The position numbers and the translations under genes were made by a program. Below are positions 1 through 7,811 of a stretch of DNA of 64,000 nucleotides, piece after piece. Source of the DNA: Streptomyces sannanensis (GTDB taxonomy: Bacteria; Actinomycetota; Actinomycetes; Streptomycetales; Streptomycetaceae). A model generated the notes under the pieces. The model did not search any database and was not told the origin of the DNA. It saw only the letters and a program-made list of their open reading frames with translations. Within the stretch, counting starts at the first letter, position 1. Each line of letters opens with the position of its first letter. Location: NCBI RefSeq assembly GCF_039536205.1, contig NZ_BAAAYL010000001.1, positions 2,418,001 through 2,482,000 of the forward strand, in the 5' to 3' direction.

Positions 1-696
1 CGGGCGGCCCGGGATGACGGCCCGCAGGCCCGGCTGGGAGCGGCTGCCGCTGCTCGATCCGCCGGGGGACGGGAGGGCGCCTCGCCGCTGCAGTGCGTGG
101 TCGCCGAGCGGGACGGGGAGACGGTCGGCTACGCCCGTTTCCCCAACAAGCCCGAGTGGGACGCGAGCGGTTCCAGGGGCACGATCGTGCTGCGTGATCT
201 GGAGGCGCTCGACCCGGCCGCGTACGCGGCGCTGTGGCGGTTCCTCTTAGGCATCGACCTGACGTCGACGATCCAGGTCCGCAACCGGCCGACCGATGAC
301 CCGTGGCAGTGGATGGTGTCCGACATCCGGCGGTGCGGTATCCGGCTGCGGGATTCGCTGCACGTACGTCTGGTGGACCTGGGCGCCGCGCTGGAAGCCC
401 GCACGTACGCCGTGCCCGTGGACGTCGTCCTGGAGGTCGAGGACGATTTCTGCCCCTGGAACCAGGGGCGCTGGCGGCTGACCGGCGACGGCAAGGGGGC
501 GTCCTGCGAGCGGACCGAGGGCGAGGCCGATCTCGCGCTCTCCGTACGGGAGCTGGGCGCCGCCTACCTGGGCGGGGTCTCGCTGTCGGCGCTGGCCGGC
601 GCCGGGCGGGTGCGGGAGCTGCGCCAGGGGGCGCTGGCGGAGGCCTCGGCGGCCTTCGGCTCGGATCTCGCTCCGTGGCTGCCGCACGGTTTCTAG
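1..696 (+). CDS. Eis-like GNAT N-acetyltransferase (5' partial)
   Basis: The frame is open from base 1, so the start lies outside the window; 231 residues remain. The visible part matches the second half of Eis-type acetyltransferases: a second GNAT-like lobe (DPWQWMVSD, RLVDLGAALEAR) followed by an SCP2-like C-terminal domain (ALSVRELGAAYLGG). The family transfers acetyl groups from acetyl-CoA to amines; the substrate here is unknown and the acetyl-CoA-binding lobe is mostly outside. A TTA leucine codon lies at 247-249, which in Streptomyces usually makes translation depend on the bldA tRNA. The stop TAG (694-696) lies inside the terminal repeat of the palindrome that separates it from the convergent nei gene. 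Confidence 0.8.
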   Translation, partial: RAARDDGPQARLGAAAAARSAGGREGASPLQCVVAERDGETVGYARFPNKPEWDASGSRGTIVLRDLEALDPAAYAALWRFLLGIDLTSTIQVRNRPTDDPWQWMVSDIRRCGIRLRDSLHVRLVDLGAALEARTYAVPVDVVLEVEDDFCPWNQGRWRLTGDGKGASCERTEGEADLALSVRELGAAYLGGVSLSALAGAGRVRELRQGALAEASAAFGSDLAPWLPHGF

Positions 697-819
697 TGCT
701 GTGACCGGGAGGGTTCACCGGCTCGCGACGCTCCCCCAGCTACCTCCCCCAGCTACCGCTGGGGGAGGTAGCTGGGGAGCCGCGAGCCACCCGGCGAACC
801 TTCCCGGCCACAGCACTAG
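693..819. repeat. 127-bp palindromic element with CTAG ends
   Basis: The outer arms begin CTAGTGCTGTGACCGGGAGG on the left and, read from the right end, CTAGTGCTGTGGCCGGGAAG; they pair imperfectly over about 45 bp. The inner part repeats CTCCCCCAGCTACC (731-744 and 744-757) and then its complement, so the whole element can fold into one long hairpin. It separates two convergent genes and supplies the stop codon of each from its two CTAG ends. It may act as a bidirectional terminator; the shape also suits a small non-autonomous mobile element (MITE-like). The mobile origin is inferred. Confidence 0.75.
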
Positions 820-1649
820 GCGTGGATTTCCACGTGCCCTGAGGTGCCCTGGCAGGAGGGGCACCAGAAGAGGTTGCGGGCGGCGAGACCGGCGGTGCGG
901 ATCTCGCCGCCACAGATGTGGCAGGGCATGTTGGCCCTGCGATAGACGTACACCTCGCCGCCGTGGTCGTCGACGCGCGGCGGGCGGCCCATCGCCTCCG
1001 GGGTGTGCTCGGGGCGGACCGTGTCGATCCGGTTGTTCCGCACCCCCTCGCGCATCAGGGCGACGAGATCGGCCCAGATGGCGTCCCACGCCTTCTCGGT
1101 GAGGTCCTTCCCGGGAAGATAGGGGTCGATTCCGTGCCGGAACAGCACCTCGGCCCGGTAGACGTTGCCGACGCCCGCGATGACCTTCTGGTCCATGAGG
1201 AGCGCGGCGATCGTGGTACGGCTCCGGGAGATCCGCTGCCATGCCTTGCCCGGGTCGTCGTTCCGGCGGAGCGGGTCCGGGCCGAGGCGGTCGTGTATGG
1301 CCTGCTTCTCGGCCTCGGTGATCAGCGCGCAGGTCGTCGGGCCGCGCAGGTCGGCGTAGTGATCGTCGTTCGCAATGCGCAGGCGCACGGTGTCCGTGGC
1401 GGGCGGGGCGGTGGCGGCGCCGAAGCCGAGCTTGCCGAAGAGCCCGAGATGGATGTGGACCCAGCCGTCCCGGTCGAAGCCCAGGAACAGGTGCTTGCCG
1501 TGCGCGTCCACGCCGTCCAGCACGGAGCCGTCGAGCAGCGCCGCGCTGCCGGAGAACCTGCCCTGCGGGCTGCTGACCCGCACCCGCCGGCCGGCGAAGC
1601 GGTCGAGGTGGTCCTCGGCGAGCCGGTGGATGGTGTGCCCTTCGGGCAT
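816..1649 (-). CDS. nei: Fpg/Nei family DNA glycosylase (endonuclease VIII-like)
   Basis: Bifunctional DNA glycosylase/AP lyase of base excision repair, 277 residues, the usual family length. The N-terminus MPEGHTIHRLAE has the catalytic Pro2-Glu3 pair of the Nei branch; MDQKVIAGVGNVYRAEVLF is the helix-two-turns-helix region, and C-terminal CHICGG plus CPSC form the zinc finger. AGGAG lies 8 bp before the ATG at 1649. It sits 72 bp downstream of rpiB on the same strand and is probably cotranscribed. Its TAG stop (816-818) comes from the right end of the palindromic element, so the last residues may have been altered by that insertion. Most oxidised-pyrimidine-type substrates are possible; lesion preference cannot be read from sequence. 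Confidence 0.9.
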   Translation of the reverse strand: MPEGHTIHRLAEDHLDRFAGRRVRVSSPQGRFSGSAALLDGSVLDGVDAHGKHLFLGFDRDGWVHIHLGLFGKLGFGAATAPPATDTVRLRIANDDHYADLRGPTTCALITEAEKQAIHDRLGPDPLRRNDDPGKAWQRISRSRTTIAALLMDQKVIAGVGNVYRAEVLFRHGIDPYLPGKDLTEKAWDAIWADLVALMREGVRNNRIDTVRPEHTPEAMGRPPRVDDHGGEVYVYRRANMPCHICGGEIRTAGLAARNLFWCPSCQGTSGHVEIHA

Positions 1650-1721
1650 GGGTGCGGTTCTCCTGCGATGCGCGCTTCGGGGTCCGGGCCCCGGGGGCGT
1701 GCCCCGGGCCCTGGCCGAGTG

Positions 1722-2210
1722 TCAGTCCTGCTGGGGGTGGTGGGCCGGGATAGGGGGCATGGTGCCCTCGGTCTCGTACGCCGAGAGCATCTCGATGCGG
1801 CGGGTGTGGCGCTCGTCACCCGAGTACGGCGTCTTCAGGAAGATCTCGACGAAGGTCGTCGCCTCGTCCCGGCTGTGCATGCGGGCGCCGACCGCCACCA
1901 CGTTGGCGTTGTTGTGCTCACGGCCGAGGGCGGCCGTCTGCTCGCTCCAGGCCAGCGCTGCCCGGACACCCTTGACCTTGTTGGCGGCGATCTGCTCGCC
2001 GTTGCCCGAGCCGCCGATCACGATGCCGAGGCTGTCCGGGTCCGCGGCGGTCTTCTCGGCGGCGCGGAGGCAGAAGGGCGGGTAGTCGTCCTGGGCGTCG
2101 TAGATGTGGGGGCCGCAGTCGACGGGCTCGTGGCCGTGGGCCCGGAGCCACTCGACGAGGTGGTTCTTGAGTTCGTAGCCGGCATGGTCGGAGCCGAGGT
2201 ACACGCGCAT
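1722..2210 (-). CDS. rpiB: Ribose-5-phosphate isomerase B
   Basis: Interconverts ribose 5-phosphate and ribulose 5-phosphate in the pentose phosphate pathway (RpiB/LacAB family, cytoplasmic). The start MRVYLGSDHAGYELK (ATG at 2210) is the canonical family N-terminus; GSGNGEQIAANKVKGVRA holds the phosphate-binding region and EHNNANVV the following conserved loop. The 162-residue length is normal. An upstream in-frame start would add 21 residues without homology, so it was not chosen. The gene leads the rpiB-nei pair and is divergent from the amino acid permease at 2406, leaving 195 bp for promoters. Confidence 0.93.
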   Translation of the reverse strand: MRVYLGSDHAGYELKNHLVEWLRAHGHEPVDCGPHIYDAQDDYPPFCLRAAEKTAADPDSLGIVIGGSGNGEQIAANKVKGVRAALAWSEQTAALGREHNNANVVAVGARMHSRDEATTFVEIFLKTPYSGDERHTRRIEMLSAYETEGTMPPIPAHHPQQD

Positions 2211-2405
2211 GGTTCCGAGTGTGGCATGACAGGCGCCCGGTTGCTCCGGCGCCCCTCGCGGACATCTCCGCACGGGAGGGACGAACGCCGGCTTATAACC
2301 CGAAACGCAATCGGAATCAAGACTTCCGTTTTGGTGTTCTGTGAGGGTTCAATTTGTCCACTCGTACCCCGAGTGCACGGTCGTCCAGACGTTAGGACTC
2401 ACTAC

Positions 2406-3860
2406 ATGCCCACGCAGCCGACCCTCGAGAGGGTGAGCGATCACACCGGAGACCCCGGCCAGTCGCCCTCCTCCGACGGCCTGAAGGCCGGCCTCAAGAA
2501 CCGCCACCTCTCCATGATCGCCATCGGCGGTGTCATCGGCGCCGGCCTCTTCGTGGGCTCCGCATCCGGTATCGCCGCCGCCGGCCCCGCCATCCTCATC
2601 TCCTACGCCGTCGTCGGCATGATGGTCGTCTTCGTGATGCGCATGCTGGGAGAGATGGCCGCCGCGTACCCGAGCTCCGGCTCCTTCTCGGCCTACGCGG
2701 ACCGCGCGCTGGGCCGCTGGGCGGGCTTCTCGATCGGCTGGCTGTACTGGTTCTTCTGGGTCGTGGTGCTCGCCGTCGAGGCGACCGCCGGCGCGGTCAT
2801 CCTCAACGGCTGGATCCCGGCGGTGCCGCAGTGGGCCTGGGCGCTCATCGTGATGATCGTGCTGACGGCCACCAACCTCGGCTCGGTGGCCTCCTACGGC
2901 GAGTTCGAGTTCTGGTTCGCCGGCATCAAGGTCGTCGCGATCGCCGCGTTCGTCGTGATCGGTGGCCTGGCGGCCTTCGGGCTGCTGCCCGGATCGGACA
3001 ACCCCGGCGCAGGTCTGGCGCACCTCACCGACGCCGGCGGCTTCATGCCCAACGGCGCGGGGTCCATCCTCACCGGCATCCTGATGGTCGTCTTCTCCTT
3101 CATGGGCAGCGAGATCGTCACCCTCGCCGCCGGCGAGTCCGCGGAACCGCAGCGTGCGGTCACCAAGGCCACCAACAGCGTGATCTGGCGGATCGGCATC
3201 TTCTACCTCGGCTCGATCTTCGTGGTGCTGATACTGCTTCCCTGGAACGACCCGTCGATCGCCGAGAAGGGCTCGTACGTCGCCGCGCTCGACTCCATCG
3301 GCATCCCGCATGCCGGCGAGATCATGAACGTGATCGTGCTGACCGCGGTGCTGTCCTGCCTGAACTCCGCTCTGTACACCGCCTCGCGCATGGCCTTCTC
3401 GCTGGGTCAGCGCGGCGACGCGCCGAAGTCCTTCGCCCGTACGAACTCGCGGGGCGTGCCACAGGTCGCGATCCTCGCATCCGTGGTCTTCGGCTTCGCC
3501 GCCGTCTTCTTCAACTACAAGTGGCCGGACACGGTCTTCGCCTTCCTGCTGAACTCGTCCGGTGCGGTGGCGCTGTTCGTCTGGCTGGTCATCTGCTTCA
3601 CGCAGCTGAAGTTCCGCGGGATCATCCTGCGCGAGGCGCCGGAGAAGCTGGTCGTGAAGATGTGGCTGTTCCCGTACCTGACCTGGGCGACCATCGGCAT
3701 GATCTCGTTCGTGGTGGTCTACATGCTCTTCGACGCATCCGGTCGCGAGCAGATGGTGCTGTCGCTGCTGGTGGCCGCGATCGTGGTCGGCATCGCGGTG
3801 GTGCGCGAACGGCTCGGCGCCGGTCAGAGGGGTGCGAAGGACGAGATCACCCTGTCGTAG
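2406..3860 (+). CDS. APC-family amino acid permease
   Basis: Predicted 12-TM amino acid/proton symporter of the AAT branch of the APC superfamily (GabP/AnsP/CycA type), 484 residues. The N-terminal LKNRHLSMIAIGGVIGAG is the signature first helix, with GLFVGS after it, and EFEFWFAGIKV is the conserved loop-helix. Cytoplasmic head and tail are short and hydrophilic. The ATG at 2406 was chosen because family similarity starts 28 residues later and an AGGA lies 9 bp upstream; the frame is open much further upstream only because of GC bias. Two close paralogues lie at 7812 and 9315. The last 37 bp overlap the 3' end of the convergent kinase gene. Substrate unknown. Confidence 0.9.
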   Translation: MPTQPTLERVSDHTGDPGQSPSSDGLKAGLKNRHLSMIAIGGVIGAGLFVGSASGIAAAGPAILISYAVVGMMVVFVMRMLGEMAAAYPSSGSFSAYADRALGRWAGFSIGWLYWFFWVVVLAVEATAGAVILNGWIPAVPQWAWALIVMIVLTATNLGSVASYGEFEFWFAGIKVVAIAAFVVIGGLAAFGLLPGSDNPGAGLAHLTDAGGFMPNGAGSILTGILMVVFSFMGSEIVTLAAGESAEPQRAVTKATNSVIWRIGIFYLGSIFVVLILLPWNDPSIAEKGSYVAALDSIGIPHAGEIMNVIVLTAVLSCLNSALYTASRMAFSLGQRGDAPKSFARTNSRGVPQVAILASVVFGFAAVFFNYKWPDTVFAFLLNSSGAVALFVWLVICFTQLKFRGIILREAPEKLVVKMWLFPYLTWATIGMISFVVVYMLFDASGREQMVLSLLVAAIVVGIAVVRERLGAGQRGAKDEITLS

Positions 3861-6058
3861 GCGGACAGGGCGTCGCGGGCGGTGGGTTCGGCGTACCAGA
3901 TGTTCACCTGGTACGACTTGCCGCCCGCGGTGAAACCGAGCTGACGGGCGAGCCATGGCTCGCCCTTCTCGGTGAAGGCGTACTCCCAGATGACCGCCGG
4001 CCGCCCGCGGAACGTGGTCCGGTCCAGACGGATCTTGCGGTAGCCCGGGACGTCGTTCATGTCGCCTTCGGCCCGCTGCCACTGGGCGAGGAGATCGCCG
4101 CCATGTGCGAGTGCGTACGAGGCGGCGATTTCCTGTTGGCCGTCCGGGGAGTGGTAGTGCACGTTCGACGGGCTCTTGGCACTGCGCGTCCAGCCCTTCG
4201 GCGGCACCCAGGCGAACCCGGTCTCGCTGAGCGCCCCGGGCGGCAGGGCCGGAGGGGTCGGGGTGTCCGGTCCGGTACTCGGGGGGCGTGAGGTACCGGC
4301 GACGGTCGGGGCCGGTGTGGTGGCACCGCCCGCGCGGCCGCCCCCGCCGCCGGGGTCGCGGGCGGTGCTGACGATCAGGACCGCGGTGACGGCGGTGGCG
4401 GCGACGGCCGCGGCGACGCCGAGCAGCAGAGCCCGGCGGCGCCCGGGCCGCGGCCCGGGCCCGGGAGCACGCCCGGCTTCCGGTCCGGCTCCGGGCTCCG
4501 GGGCGCGTCCGCGTTCCGCCCCACGCTCCGGCACGACGTCGACGGTCGGCTTCTGCGCCTCCGGTACGCGCCGCGCTTCCTCCTCGCCGTCGCACTCCCG
4601 GGAGCGCCCCGGTCCGATGCCGACGGTCGGCTTCTGCGCCTCCGGTACGCGCCGCGCTTCCTCCTCGCCGTCGCACTCCCGGGAGCGCCCCGGTCCGATG
4701 CCGACGGTCGGCTTCTGCGCCTCCGGTACGCGCCGGATGGCGAGCGTCGGATCATGCCCGGGCTCTGCCGGACCCCGGTCCGGCGGCTCGGACCGCGCAG
4801 CCGCCGGTCCGTTCACCCGCTCGGTGCGGGCACCGGCGTCCCCGGCCGGGGCCGAGGGGCGCCGCGGATCCTTGGGCGCTCGCCGGGACGACGGGGCCGG
4901 GCCATCCGGCGGCTGCGAAGCGGCAGGCGTCGGTGAGGGGGCCGGACCCACTCGCCGGCCCGAGCTCGGCGGCCCGGGCGCCGGACCCGGGGGCGGTACG
5001 GCCGACTCCGGGGCCGGACGGGCCGGCTCACTCGCGCCGGACCCGCTCGGCGGCGGACCCGGGGGCGCCACAGCCGGTGCGGCCGGCTGCGGGGCCGTCG
5101 GGGCCGGGGCACCCTGGAGCTGCTGGACTTCAGGCGTCGACGAAGGGCCCGGAAGGGCCGGCTCTCCCGCGCCGGGCGGCCCTGGGGGCGGCACGGAGGG
5201 TATGCCCCGCACCGGAACCGCCGGAGGTGGTGCCGCCAGGCGTGTCAGTTCCACCTGGAGATCGTCCAGGGACGGGCGTCCGGCCGGGTCCTTGACCAGG
5301 AGCGCGGCAAGGACGGGGCTCAGCGGGCCCGCCTGCGACGGGAGGACCGGCTCCTCGTACAGCACCGCGTGCAGCGTGGCCAGGGTCGTCGGACGGCTGA
5401 ACGGCGACTGGCCGCCGACCGCGGCACACAGGGTGGCGCCCAGGGACCAGAGGTCGGAGGGCGGGCCCTGCGGCCTGCCGCCGACACGTTCAGGAGCCAT
5501 ATAGTCGGGGGAGCCGACGAGCATCCCGGCGATGGTGAGCTGCGTGGCGTCCTGGATCGCGGCGATCCCGAAGTCCGTGAGGACGACCCGGCCTCCCGAG
5601 CCGATCAGTACGTTGCCGGGCTTGATGTCGCGGTGCAGCACACCCACCGCGTGGACCTCGCGCAGTGCCGCCACCAGCCCCAGTCCGATACGGGCCGCCT
5701 CACGAGGGCTCACCGGGCCGTCCTGGATGAGGAGTTGTTCCAGGGAGCGGGCTTCGACCAGTTCCATCACGATCCACAGGCGGTCGCTCTCCTCCGCCAC
5801 GTCGTAGACCCTGACGACATGGGGATGATCGATCCGGGCGGTGGCGCGAGCCTCCCGCAGGGTGCGTTCGCGGCGGATACGGCTGTCCTCCGCATCGAGG
5901 TCGTCGATGCGCATTTCCTTTATCGCCACCGGGCGGTCGAGCATCTCGTCGGACGCCCGCCACACGCGCCCCATTCCTCCCTGGCCGATGGTGGATTCCA
6001 GCCGGTAACGGCCCGCGATCAATAACCCGCGCACCCCGCCGCTCGCATTTCCCGGCAT
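3824..6058 (-). CDS. Membrane Ser/Thr protein kinase (PknB/Hanks type) with extracellular domain
   Basis: 744 residues. The kinase domain spans about residues 18-275: glycine loop GQGGMGRVW (25-33), Lys47 in VAIKEM, catalytic Asp144 in HRDIKPGN, DFG at 162-164, then APE. A long Pro/Ala-rich linker with perfect internal repeats follows, one TM segment (LLLGVAAAVAATAVTAVLIV), and an extracytoplasmic domain of about 140 residues rich in Trp/Tyr that could sense a ligand; I cannot name it with certainty (PsbP/Mog1-like is possible). GGGGAG precedes the ATG at 6058. Codon 12 is TTA (6023-6025), so bldA control is likely. Divergent from the surface protein gene at 6192; its 3' end overlaps the permease gene by 37 bp. 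Confidence 0.9.
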   Translation of the reverse strand: MPGNASGGVRGLLIAGRYRLESTIGQGGMGRVWRASDEMLDRPVAIKEMRIDDLDAEDSRIRRERTLREARATARIDHPHVVRVYDVAEESDRLWIVMELVEARSLEQLLIQDGPVSPREAARIGLGLVAALREVHAVGVLHRDIKPGNVLIGSGGRVVLTDFGIAAIQDATQLTIAGMLVGSPDYMAPERVGGRPQGPPSDLWSLGATLCAAVGGQSPFSRPTTLATLHAVLYEEPVLPSQAGPLSPVLAALLVKDPAGRPSLDDLQVELTRLAAPPPAVPVRGIPSVPPPGPPGAGEPALPGPSSTPEVQQLQGAPAPTAPQPAAPAVAPPGPPPSGSGASEPARPAPESAVPPPGPAPGPPSSGRRVGPAPSPTPAASQPPDGPAPSSRRAPKDPRRPSAPAGDAGARTERVNGPAAARSEPPDRGPAEPGHDPTLAIRRVPEAQKPTVGIGPGRSRECDGEEEARRVPEAQKPTVGIGPGRSRECDGEEEARRVPEAQKPTVDVVPERGAERGRAPEPGAGPEAGRAPGPGPRPGRRRALLLGVAAAVAATAVTAVLIVSTARDPGGGGGRAGGATTPAPTVAGTSRPPSTGPDTPTPPALPPGALSETGFAWVPPKGWTRSAKSPSNVHYHSPDGQQEIAASYALAHGGDLLAQWQRAEGDMNDVPGYRKIRLDRTTFRGRPAVIWEYAFTEKGEPWLARQLGFTAGGKSYQVNIWYAEPTARDALSAYDRVISSFAPL
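4541..4735 (-). repeat. Tandem 81-bp repeats inside the kinase linker
   Basis: Two copies (4541-4621, 4622-4702) are identical base for base and a third is partial (4703-4735). The 81-bp unit keeps frame and encodes 27 residues beginning RRVPEAQKPTV and ending ECDGEEEA. Perfect identity suggests recent duplication and possible copy-number variation by slippage, changing linker length without breaking the kinase. Confidence 0.95.
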
Positions 6059-6191
6059 TCCCGTTCTCCCCTTCAGTACCGGCTGTGACCAGGACAGAAG
6101 CATGAACTTGTCACCATGACAGCATAATTCCGCGCAATCTTGTGGGACCCTTCGAGCGCGGCAGAAACCGCCGGAGCAAGGGGGAAGAAAA

Positions 6192-6905
6192 ATGCGCGCG
6201 AAACCAGGTTCGGGTCCATTGCTCGCGGTCGCGCTCGCGGCCGTTGTGTCATTTCCGTTCACCGCTCATGCGGATGACACGGTCCCCGGAAGCAGCGAAG
6301 GAGGAAAGCCCGGGCCCGGCGCGTCCGCCGATGTGAAGATCGCGACCGAGCTGCCGAAGCGGATCACGGTCGACAACACGTCGGAACAGACCGAGGTCAC
6401 CGCCAAGGTCCTCAACAAGGGCAGCAAGGACACCGGCCGGATCACACTGTCCGTCGTCGGTTTCGACGGCATGCGCATCACCGGCGTGCCCGGCTGTGTG
6501 CCGATCCCCGCGGGCCAGTTGCCGCCCGGTTCCAACAGCGGGTTCGACTGCGTCATCGACAACATCTCGGCCGGCAAGGACCGTACGTACAAGGTCTCGG
6601 CGACGTTCGACCTGCAGAAGACCGGCAAGATCTGCCTGCCGGTGACCGAGGGCAGCGGCAAGAAGCTGCTGTGGCAGCAGGGTCCGGTCCCCTTCGGCGC
6701 CTCCAACCCGACACCCAACGCCCCCGACACCCCGCTGCTGCTCGGCGTCGACAACAAGCCGTCCGGCCCCGACACCCCGTCGGAGCTGCCGCGTACCGGG
6801 GCGTCCGACAGCATGCTGCCGCTGACCGGCGCCGGAGTGATGCTGCTTGCCGCGGGCGGTGCGGGCCTGTGGTGGACGACCCGCAGGAACGGCCGCAAGG
6901 TCTGA
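6192..6905 (+). CDS. LPXTG-type sortase-anchored surface protein
   Basis: 237 residues with an N-terminal signal peptide (LLAVALAAVVSFPFTAHADD), a central beta-rich domain (about 45-170, one Cys pair at CVPIPAG...DCVI), and a C-terminal cell-wall sorting signal: LPRTG, then the hydrophobic stretch LTGAGVMLLAAGGAGLWW and the basic tail RRNGRK. Sortase would cut the LPRTG motif and link the protein to peptidoglycan; Streptomyces substrates of class E sortase more often carry LAXTG. GGGGGAAG lies just before the ATG at 6192. The function of the exposed domain is unknown. It is divergent from the kinase gene and is followed by a strong terminator. Confidence 0.85.
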   Translation: MRAKPGSGPLLAVALAAVVSFPFTAHADDTVPGSSEGGKPGPGASADVKIATELPKRITVDNTSEQTEVTAKVLNKGSKDTGRITLSVVGFDGMRITGVPGCVPIPAGQLPPGSNSGFDCVIDNISAGKDRTYKVSATFDLQKTGKICLPVTEGSGKKLLWQQGPVPFGASNPTPNAPDTPLLLGVDNKPSGPDTPSELPRTGASDSMLPLTGAGVMLLAAGGAGLWWTTRRNGRKV

Positions 6906-6919
6906 CGGGGCGCACCACG

Positions 6920-6958
6920 GAAGAGGTCCGCCGGCTCGACGAGCCGGCGGACCTCTTC
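6920..6958. terminator. Bidirectional terminator hairpin
   Basis: A perfect 19-bp inverted repeat (arm GAAGAGGTCCGCCGGCTCG) around one central base lies between the convergent surface-protein gene and bioY. It can end transcription from both sides. Confidence 0.85.
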
Positions 6959-6975
6959 ACATCAGGGCTTCGGCG

Positions 6976-7560
6976 TCAGCCCTTGCGGCCGATCAGCTTC
7001 CAGGCGGCGGGCAGCACGCCCATGGCGAGCGCGGCCTTGAGGGCGTCACCGATCAGGAAGGGGGTGAGGCCCGCCGCGACGGCGGCGCTCAGCGACATGC
7101 CGGTCGCGACGGCCAGGTACGGCACGCCCACCGCGTAGATGATCGCCGATCCCAGCACCATCGTCCCGGCGGTACGCAGCACGGAACGGTCGGCGCCTCG
7201 GCGGGCGAGCGCGCCCACGGCCGTGGCTGCGAGCAGCATGCCGAGGATGTAGCCGAAGCTCGGCATGCCGTACCCGGAGCTGCCCTCGGCGAACCACGGC
7301 ATCCCGGCCATGCCCGCCAGCGCGTACAGGGCCAGGGAGAGGAAGCCGCGGCGGGCACCGAGGGCGGTACCGACGAGCAGGGCCGCGAAGGTCTGGCCGG
7401 TGACCGGGACAGGGGAGCCGGGAACCGGCACGGCGATCTGGGCCGCGACACCGGTGAGCGCTGCGCCGCCCACGACCAGGGCGATGTCACGGGCTCGGGA
7501 CGCCGGCAGCAGGTCGGCGAGGACCGCTCCGGAGCGGACGGGGGCGGCAGCAGTGCTCAT
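6976..7560 (-). CDS. bioY: BioY biotin transporter (ECF S component)
   Basis: Integral membrane substrate-binding subunit for biotin uptake, 194 residues, about six TM helices. Diagnostic BioY features are the PVPVTGQTFAALLVG segment, the RRGFLSLALYALAGMAGMPWF loop region (split here: LSLALYALAG, GMPWF) and GYILGMLLAA. GAGGAG lies upstream of the ATG at 7560. No EcfA/EcfT genes are adjacent, so it may act alone or use a shared energy module. The 251-bp gap to the divergent permease gene presumably holds its promoter; no BirA-type operator was recognised. Confidence 0.92.
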   Translation of the reverse strand: MSTAAAPVRSGAVLADLLPASRARDIALVVGGAALTGVAAQIAVPVPGSPVPVTGQTFAALLVGTALGARRGFLSLALYALAGMAGMPWFAEGSSGYGMPSFGYILGMLLAATAVGALARRGADRSVLRTAGTMVLGSAIIYAVGVPYLAVATGMSLSAAVAAGLTPFLIGDALKAALAMGVLPAAWKLIGRKG

Positions 7561-7811
7561 CGGGACTCCTCGGGTTGGGTTGCGTGGGACACCGTGACGC
7601 TAGCCGAGCGGCAGACGAGTGATCACCGTCGTCGGCCGACAAAGGGGCCGCCGAGCGCATGGTGGGGTCCACACAAACCTTGTCCGATACACCTGCAAAG
7701 GCGTGAGACTTGTCACTCAGGCAGGAGTTCGGAGGGATTGGCTTTGCGGATGGAGACCCCGCCCGGAGACACTGTGGGGTCTCCATAATTCGCACGAGGG
7801 TTCAGCGCACC

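Noticed and set aside
918..2405. Upstream extension of the first permease by almost 500 codons.
   Set aside because: It would run antisense through nei and rpiB; the ATG at 2406 fits the family head.
2349..4676. A 775-codon minus-strand frame through the permease gene and kinase 3' end.
   Set aside because: Low-complexity Arg/Gly/His-rich translation and conflict with two well-supported genes.
7561..7811. Possible riboswitch in the bioY-permease gap.
   Set aside because: No recognisable conserved riboswitch core; biotin genes in actinobacteria are usually controlled by protein repressors.
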